From Filobasidium wieringae (taxonomy: Eukaryota; Basidiomycota; Tremellomycetes; Filobasidiales; Filobasidiaceae), in contig BCIV01000005.1 of NCBI GenBank assembly GCA_001600055.1, positions 826,228-890,227 on the forward strand: a stretch of 64,000 bases of DNA, written 5' to 3'. How positions within the stretch are numbered: position 1 is the first letter of the stretch; the number at the start of each line of letters is the position of its first letter. Below the pieces are notes generated by a model. It was given only the letters and a program-made list of their open reading frames with translations, was not told the DNA's origin and searched no databases. The position numbers and the translations under genes were made by a program. Of this stretch, positions 57,738 to 64,000 are shown piece after piece.

Positions 57738-58588
57738 TGGCAATTGGCAATCAATATACTACAAGCAACAAACTGTATGTACACGATGAACGCAAATAAC
57801 GGCTTCTATCTACTATGCTTGTGGGACTTGTACGAACCGTGGGTTCGAGGAACGGGCAAAACGAAAGACAGGTCACGCCAAGTCGAACTCGAGACCGCAC
57901 GACACTAAACCGTACGGCACTAAAAAACGCGCCTTAAATTCGCTTGTAAAACTAATTACAGCTTTACTGAAAAAAACGGTTGGCGAAGGTCAACCGGAAC
58001 CAACCGGAATCAAAAATAGTAACCGAAATCCAAAGATACAGAACAGAAAAAAAGATGCCGTATAAGCTGACGGACTACTCGGGCCAGAATTGTGATAACG
58101 AAACAACCGCGCATAGACGTTCAAGGACCGCCCGTTGCACCAACTGCGCCATTGGCCCGACGTTATTCAATTCATAATTTACTAATATTCATACATCATT
58201 GAGCCTGACTAACCGGAACCGCCTCGACCTGAACTCAGATATTGCAGGTACAATTTTCTACCTATCTTCAGGAGGTAACGAAGGCCAAGTCATCTGAGAC
58301 CACGGGTCCTACGGCACATGATCAACTCCCCGTCTATGCTTTCCTCCAGGCCGAACACACCCACGTTGCGTCAGCTATTTCCTTATCTTCGCAAAGACAG
58401 GCGATCATGTGACCTCGTCTCTGGGCTTTTGTTCTGCAGCGTGTGCCGCTATACATGCTATACATCATCAAGATCAATCTAAACACAAGACCTGAACAAG
58501 ACATAACAGCGCAGCGATTGTAACGTCTGCGAGAACAACCGCTCGCACAGAAGACTCTTGACAAGTCAACCACATCATAAATCTCGCG
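57738..58588. other. Intergenic region carrying repeat copy B
   Basis: Lies between two divergently oriented genes and holds the second copy of the dispersed element plus about 410 bases of promoter for the intronless gene at right. Confidence 0.5.
57851..58175 (+). repeat. Dispersed element, copy B
   Basis: Same orientation as copy A near 44.4-44.7 kb. It carries gaacgggcaaaacgaaag, gtcacgc, aaaaacgcgccttaaattc, an A/T stretch and gaaaaaaacggtt, then cgcccgttgcaccaactg with ccattgg. Relative to copy A it has an extra stretch near 57885-57915. The terminal hairpin of copy A is imperfect here. Divergence suggests an old or non-mobile element. Confidence 0.5.
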
Positions 58589-59470
58589 ATGTCGCTCGTC
58601 ACCGCTTCTCTCCTGGGAAAGGAACCGTGGCAGCTCGTCCCAAGACCTTCTCAGCCTCGTACCTCAGCTCACGTAAATCAGGCCGAATCTGATGACGAAG
58701 ACCTGCCTCCTCTTCCCTCACCTACCAGACATCACGATCTTGCAGTCTTGGAAGCTTTGGAAAGACAAAGGCAAGCTAGAGAGGCAGCAATGAGCCTCAC
58801 AATGAAAGCAAGCTTGGAGGAGATTCCAGCAGACGGATTCCCGTCTTCCTCTTTCCCTACCACCTTTCCCGCTGGAAACCAATCCGAAGGCTTGGTGGCA
58901 CCGTTCGAGCTCGTCTTCGCTGAAGAGCGAGTCCTGAACCACCTTTGTGCTCTCGGTGCCACTGACCTTGAGATATCCTTCGCCCTCTCTCACCTCCCAA
59001 GCAAGTTTACGTTGATGGGAGCGATTTACGGGTATATCCCCCTTGAAGATACCGACTTTACTGTGCCTCATCCTTTCACAACTACCAAGTGGGAGAAACT
59101 AGACTCGGCCGAAGGAATCTTCGAATCCTGGTTAGAATCCATCCGAGACTCCCTTGTTCGACTCGAGAAGGCTTTCATGCTCGTTGGAAAGCTATTCCTT
59201 CCCCGTTCAGAAAGAGGAAAAGAAGCTGGAATCTGGATGGAACTGGTTTGCGCTCAGATCGGGCAGACATTGGTACTCCCATTCAACCCTCCTAAAAAGA
59301 AACCCCATCTTCTAGCCATGTACGAGATCATGGAGACCTACGATGTGGATCAGTGGGAAGCGAGAGTGGAGGTCTACGTTATTGACAGCAAGATCATCGA
59401 CATCGAGCCGGACGACGTGGATGCGGTCTCATATGGGATCAGATACGGCGACAAGGGACAGGGAAACTGA
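58589..59470 (+). CDS. Hypothetical intronless protein
   Basis: A single frame of 293 residues starting MSLVTASLLGKEPWQLVPRP. An acidic low-complexity segment follows (ESDDEDLPPLPSPTR). From about residue 100 the sequence looks globular and alpha-helical (EERVLNHLCALGATDLEISF, ALSHLPSKFTLMGAIYGYIP, SWLESIRDSLVRLEKAFMLV, QIGQTLVLPFNPPKKKPHLL, QWEARVEVYVIDSKIIDIEP). No signal peptide or membrane segment is seen, and I do not recognise a domain. The frame is intact with ordered hydrophobic periodicity, so it is probably a real lineage-restricted gene. Confidence 0.75.
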   Translation: MSLVTASLLGKEPWQLVPRPSQPRTSAHVNQAESDDEDLPPLPSPTRHHDLAVLEALERQRQAREAAMSLTMKASLEEIPADGFPSSSFPTTFPAGNQSEGLVAPFELVFAEERVLNHLCALGATDLEISFALSHLPSKFTLMGAIYGYIPLEDTDFTVPHPFTTTKWEKLDSAEGIFESWLESIRDSLVRLEKAFMLVGKLFLPRSERGKEAGIWMELVCAQIGQTLVLPFNPPKKKPHLLAMYEIMETYDVDQWEARVEVYVIDSKIIDIEPDDVDAVSYGIRYGDKGQGN

Positions 59471-62400
59471 AGGATCAGCTGGGTTTTCGTCCTTTCATCT
59501 TACATCTGCTGTGTCGTTTCTGACGTTTGTATTCGAATACACGAGATTTTATCCTGGCTATGTCCCTATATCCAATACGGCGTGTCCTCTTGACATCGGT
59601 GGTCGCCCCACCTTTACAATCGACTTTAAGCTCAGATTCCATCGCCTGGTCTCTGCTACCCAATTTACCTCGAAATGGTACCAAACCACCGGCCATAGTA
59701 TCGATATCGCTCTATTCGAATCTTTAATCTAAAAATATATACTTCCCCAACTACTCGTGCACTACCGACACTGCTTTTCCTCTGCTCAAAGCAGCTAGCT
59801 ATCAAGGAAGTCCTTGACCCTCTTTTGCAAATTGGAAGGGTTAGGAGACGAGAAGCACGGGTACGCAATCATACATCCCTTCTTGAATGGGTTTCAGAAT
59901 TGGACGCTACCGCTGACTGTAGACTTAAGCTGAATTTCGGATACCCTTGGAGATGGCCAGAATATCGCATATAGAAGATGATTTCGCGGGAAAATCTCCG
60001 CTTGCAAACACAAGGGTTGGATTGGCAAGATTAGACATAAACGCACACAGGGTTAGACGTGAGACGACGTAACGTTGAGAGTTCGACACACTACGAGATC
60101 GATCCCCCGCTAGCTTGGTTAGCCCTGCGGTGCTCCGATGCAAGGAGACGACAATCGACATGGCAGGTGCCATTACAAGCGCATTCCTGGAAGAGATATC
60201 ATGGTCATATCGTTAAATACGAACGGGCATCGACGGTGTCCATTCTTCTTACCGGGAAACCATCAACACCGTTACAATAGAAAGCAATATGCTCTATCCT
60301 GGCTGCAACTGGCTTACCATCGATGAAGCAGGCCAAACTCAAGCTGTCCGAGATATGGGTTGATATTCGCAAATATATCCGCGAAAATCTCGTTTATCCT
60401 GGAAAAGAGCGTAATGAATTCGGTCGCGAAGGCTTCCTTCCTGAACAGTAGGAGCTGACAGGGAGAAATTCGCTGGCTTTCTAGAACAGTGAATGCATCT
60501 AGCGCGGATCTCCATCCAGCTTAGTTTCCGCGAATCGCAAGCTGTGCTTTAACGCTCAATAAGCCTGCGACCACCATCTCTTGCGGCTGCCTTCTTACTA
60601 CTTTACGATGCCTGCTCGCCCTCTGTGACGTTGCTTGCCATACCAATTTTGGTTGTTTTGATGTGTCCAAATTGAAAGGTCACGAACCCTAAACCAAGGG
60701 TGAGAAATCAAACCAGCTCTCGACCGGTTCGACGCGTAACCATATCAATTGTTCCCTTTTTATCCTCAACGTTCCAGAACTCAACGAATTCAGCCTCTCG
60801 ATGGCACAGGATAGAGTCAGTTCGAGTCCCGCGAAATTCTACGATGTAAATGCACACCGGATAGGATTCAGCTCACTCGTCAATATCAAGGATCTTCGTT
60901 TTCAGGCTCTGTATCCGGACTCTGGACCCTATTTCTGTCTTCCTGGATAACTAGTTAGATAGCTCGACCCGTCTAGAGCAAGAAACAGTTAGATTGTCTA
61001 CCCTGGACTACCCGAGCGAGGTTTCAATCTGCTGTTGAGCAGTGTGGGGTGAGAATCTCCAATTTGAACAGCTCGGCGAAGCCATCGGAGATACGAGTCT
61101 GAGCAGACTCAAGTCGATCTTACTGTGGCTGGGTTAGTTCCATAATGGCCAGTCCGAATGCCTGGGCTACTAGAGGATATCTGTGTCAGATACTGATATC
61201 CATACTCATTGAACCAGATTCTGACACGGTCGAAGAATTTTCTCTGAAGTACCCACGAGCTGACCCGTCCTTTCTTCAACGGCACCATGGTCTTCAGAAC
61301 CGAAACGTGACCAGGATCAAAACCTCTTCTTCCACCCTGCTTCGAGGAACGCTGATGGGGCCATATTTGGCGAGTCAACGCGCCACCTCGAACATCTCGA
61401 TGAACAAGATGAGAAAGTCATCGTGATACAAGTCGAAACGAGATAGGACTGCTAAGTATTCCTTTTTATCGGGAGAGATCCCTAATAAAATGTTCGCAAG
61501 CGAAGTCTTGGATTGATCGGCTCAGCTGTTGACCGCGAAGTAGGACAGGCTCCAACGCAACTCTCAAGCATAACTAAGATATTCCGGGAGGAATGAGAAG
61601 GGCAATGAAAGAAACGACTCTCTTATCCTGAGCTGTTGGGATATTATCGTCAAAAAAGAAATGTTCATGGCTTAACACTGCTCTTCGAGCATCGAACGCG
61701 TCGCGTGAGCTTTCAAAACAGTGGAGAACCTGCTCTTGCTCGCCAAGGTCTTGCTGTGAGTAGGACAAGAGCCAAAAGAGGCTGGTCCCTGAAGCCGGAT
61801 GGGCTTCTACGGTATCGGATGAACTCAATCCAGGAAATCATTTTTTCCGGTTCAGTCGCAACCGCTCTTCACTACGGAACAATCCGGAACTGAGAAGATA
61901 CCGGAACTTCTGGTTCGATAGGGGCTTCTCCGTCTGGGGCGTATTCCATGCCGAACCATATGAACGGGCTTCCTACCCATCTCGATCTACCTCAAAACTT
62001 TTCTCTGCCAATCTCCAGAGAACACAGAAGGGCCTCCTGACACCAATCACTCATTTCTGAACCAGACAGGAAAGGAAATTGATAGTCGAGCGGGTACACA
62101 CGTCTCTGGTCATCCTTCAAACGAGTATAAGTTGTTGTTCAGATCGAACCGGATTTATTTCCATTTTCTGGAGCCAATCTCCACATGAAACTCACCTCAT
62201 CGTGACCCATCCACAGATTATCTGGATTTGCTCCTTTCTTGGAGAAAGGGGGAGTCATATCGTAGACGCTTTCTACGGAGAGGTTTTCATTGCACATATG
62301 CTGAGGTATCTCCGCGAGAAGCTCGGTCTGGAAGATATCCCGTCACACTCAGCCTGGTTTGTCACCATATAGACGTCCCGGTTACCGTTCAAATTCTTCC

Positions 62401-63034
62401 AAGACAGAGGTTTTCGCTTGGGATTCCCAACGCAAGGATGCTCAGTCGACGCTGTATCGAGAATCGCCCTGATAAAACAACACCTTAGAGTCGGGTCGCA
62501 ACGTTCTCGGTCAGGATAGTGCGGATGTGCAAATTCGGGATCATCTTTATAGCTACTACAAACAAAAGTTTGGAGAGGATACGAAGAGTGCATTTGAATC
62601 AGCGAGTTCGGCACTCAACACGACTATATTCGTGACGGTAGCGATGATTGCCGACCCAAATCGACATTGGCAATGGACCAACGATCCGTGAATATGTTTT
62701 GTGGTTGTAATAGTAATGAACGATATGTGATATGTGGTGGTCGCTGTTTGACCAGTGATGCATTCGTATGCAGGACTAGAGGTTGTCCTAACGCATGCGC
62801 TCCCCGTATGATCGGCTCGTTCCTGGGACTCGACACGGCGGGTATCTATCGCATCAATCAAGCGTATATTTACAAAAAAAAGAATTGAACAAGACGTATA
62901 ATATCGGGTAAAGATCGTGGCTCTCAGAGAGCTGGGTGGGTGGGTGTCCTTCGTTTAGTGACGATGGCAGCCCAAATCCCTATAAGCGAACTCAGAGTGA
63001 GTATCACACCAGCGTCCGTCTCATCCGCGTGTAC
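59471..63034. other. Gene-poor, apparently decayed region
   Basis: 3.5 kb in which open frames on both strands are short and lack motifs and consistent splice sites. Frames near 61145, 61574 and 62079-62614 are the longest but look like chance or remnants. A single aaccctaaacc string at about 60684 resembles a telomere unit but is not repeated. Confidence 0.4.
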
Positions 63035-64000
63035 TCACCGATCGCCATTAATCCATCCTATCACTCTATTATGCAACATCGTTCCCTGAATTATTGCCCA
63101 ACGATTATCCTTGTCGCGCCCCCACTTCCATTGCGGTCCAAATTCAACGTCGTCGAACACACATTTCGTCAGGGGTCCTCCGGCCTCGATCTCTCCCTTT
63201 CGTCTTTCCCACAAGCGGTCCAAAGTCCTTCTAAGGTCGCTACGGAGGCAGTAGGCTAACGGCCTCATGTCTCTAGGAATTGGACCCAAATTTTCGGGCA
63301 ACCCAATCAAGCATTCAGTGTAAGTCAAGCGTGAAGCCATCCATAGATGTGGAGCCTCCTCAAAATCCACCTCTTGACGAGGGATTTGGGCCTCCCAACC
63401 GTACCTTTTTTAAATTAAACAATGATTCGTTNGTTACTATCAACTAACGCTGAAGAACTTGGTAGACTCTACTTTAGCTACGTACCCTCGAATAGACGCC
63501 AATAATGTGAGAACGATGAAGGGGGGGAAATGGAATAACCCTTTCAAACCTATCCCTAAAGTTGCTCTGAAAGCAGCAGGACAGAAGACCAGCTGTTTCA
63601 TCGCCGCGTTTGCTTGCCGATAGGTAAAAGGTCTCGTCATGCTTCTGAGGTATCGAGCAGATTGCTCTGGATCGACCACCCCGGGCTGTGTTGTTGCAAT
63701 GACTGACTCGTTGTCGTCAGTATAATTGTGTGGGAAGAATGGATTATACTGAACAACTTCAGGAGAAATGACTTCCGCGTTCGAGGTTTGGTGGACTTCC
63801 GCTTGGTTCGAGGTTTGGTACACTTCCGATTCATCCGTATGATTGGAGATAATAATGGCTTCCTCCTGATCCGAGATGGCGTGAACTTCCGAGTCGTCGA
63901 TATGATGGGAGGGTATGTTGTCTAGCTGAGAATTGTCGTCCTGAGGCGGTCCGGGGATCTCCTCGAGGACTTCTCGATTAATAGGGGTAGTTTCTGAAAG
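63035..64000 (-). CDS. Partial hypothetical protein, 5' end beyond the window
   Basis: Minus strand, open to the window edge. Exon 64000-63449 and last exon 63391-63035 are joined in phase by a 57-nt intron with a gttagt donor; the unknown base at 63432 falls inside it. The upstream part is acidic and repetitive (SEVYQTSNQAEVHQTSNAEV contains a repeated EV-QTSN unit). It is followed by RSMTRPFTYRQANAAMKQLV, a hydrophobic stretch (GLFHFPPFIVLTLLASIRGY) and a conserved-looking end with LWMASRLTYTECLIGLPENL, RPLAYCLRSDLRRTLDRLWE and FGPQWKWGRDKDNRWAIIQG. No family is recognised. Confidence 0.65.

Noticed and set aside
60684..60694. Telomere-like aaccctaaacc
   Set aside because: Single occurrence, no tandem array.

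Overview
The window is nuclear DNA from a fungus, most likely a basidiomycetous yeast of the Tremellomycetes (inference). The genes are dense and intron-rich, with mostly 50-80 nt GT-AG introns carrying gtgagt/gtaagt donors. A WSC-GH71 alpha-1,3-glucanase, a CSC1/OSCA channel, Zn2Cys6 and HSF-type regulators and a Kic1/Nak1-like kinase fit this assignment. eRF1 keeps the standard NIKS, YxCxxxF and GGQ motifs, so the standard code applies. I see no tRNA, rRNA, CRISPR array or intact transposon. Exon limits were read by hand from splice sites, reading phase and family patterns.

Layout: 0.4-5.4 kb, a giant RING-H2 protein. 6.3-9.2 kb, a secreted WSC + alpha-1,3-glucanase gene with 12 exons. 9.7 kb, an orphan gene resembling a copia Gag N-terminus. 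11.4-13.8 kb, a small secreted beta-trefoil-like protein convergent with an NAD-dependent epimerase. 15.2 kb pirin; 17.3-20.5 kb CSC1/OSCA channel; 20.9-22.6 kb Ydj1-type DnaJ; 23.0-26.0 kb Zn2Cys6 factor; 26.6-27.8 kb HSF-type factor; 27.9 kb SET/MYND protein. 29.2-32.7 kb, Sar1 and eRF1 on a divergent promoter. 33.0 kb PhzF-like protein; 34.9-35.7 kb two tentative small divergent genes; 36.5 kb ribosomal protein uL24 (L26); 38.7-39.0 kb two coding-looking exons of an unknown gene; 39.6 kb SDR. 41-43.9 kb, GTP cyclohydrolase I and eL43 on a divergent promoter. 44.8 kb DUF3140 protein; 46.1 kb GT32 glycosyltransferase; 48.5 kb mitochondrial bL12; 50.2 kb second HSF-type factor; 51.8-55.0 kb STE20-family kinase; 55.3-56.6 kb COQ3. 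57.3 kb, a small three-exon gene; 58.6 kb, an intronless orphan. 59.5-63.0 kb is gene-poor and appears decayed. 63.0 kb to the edge is a partial unknown gene.

There is no obvious single pathway. Most genes are housekeeping (translation: eRF1, uL24, eL43, bL12m; secretion: Sar1, GT32; chaperone: Ydj1; cofactors: GTP cyclohydrolase I, COQ3) interleaved with regulators and cell-wall or secreted proteins. The most unusual signals are: a dispersed, undescribed element present in two diverged copies (about 44.4 and 57.9 kb); a run of very small exons (3, 4, 5, 7, 7, 9, 15, 20 and 22 nt); a GC-AG intron in the PhzF gene; a single-exon Gag-like orphan; and small spliced genes that a plain ORF search misses.
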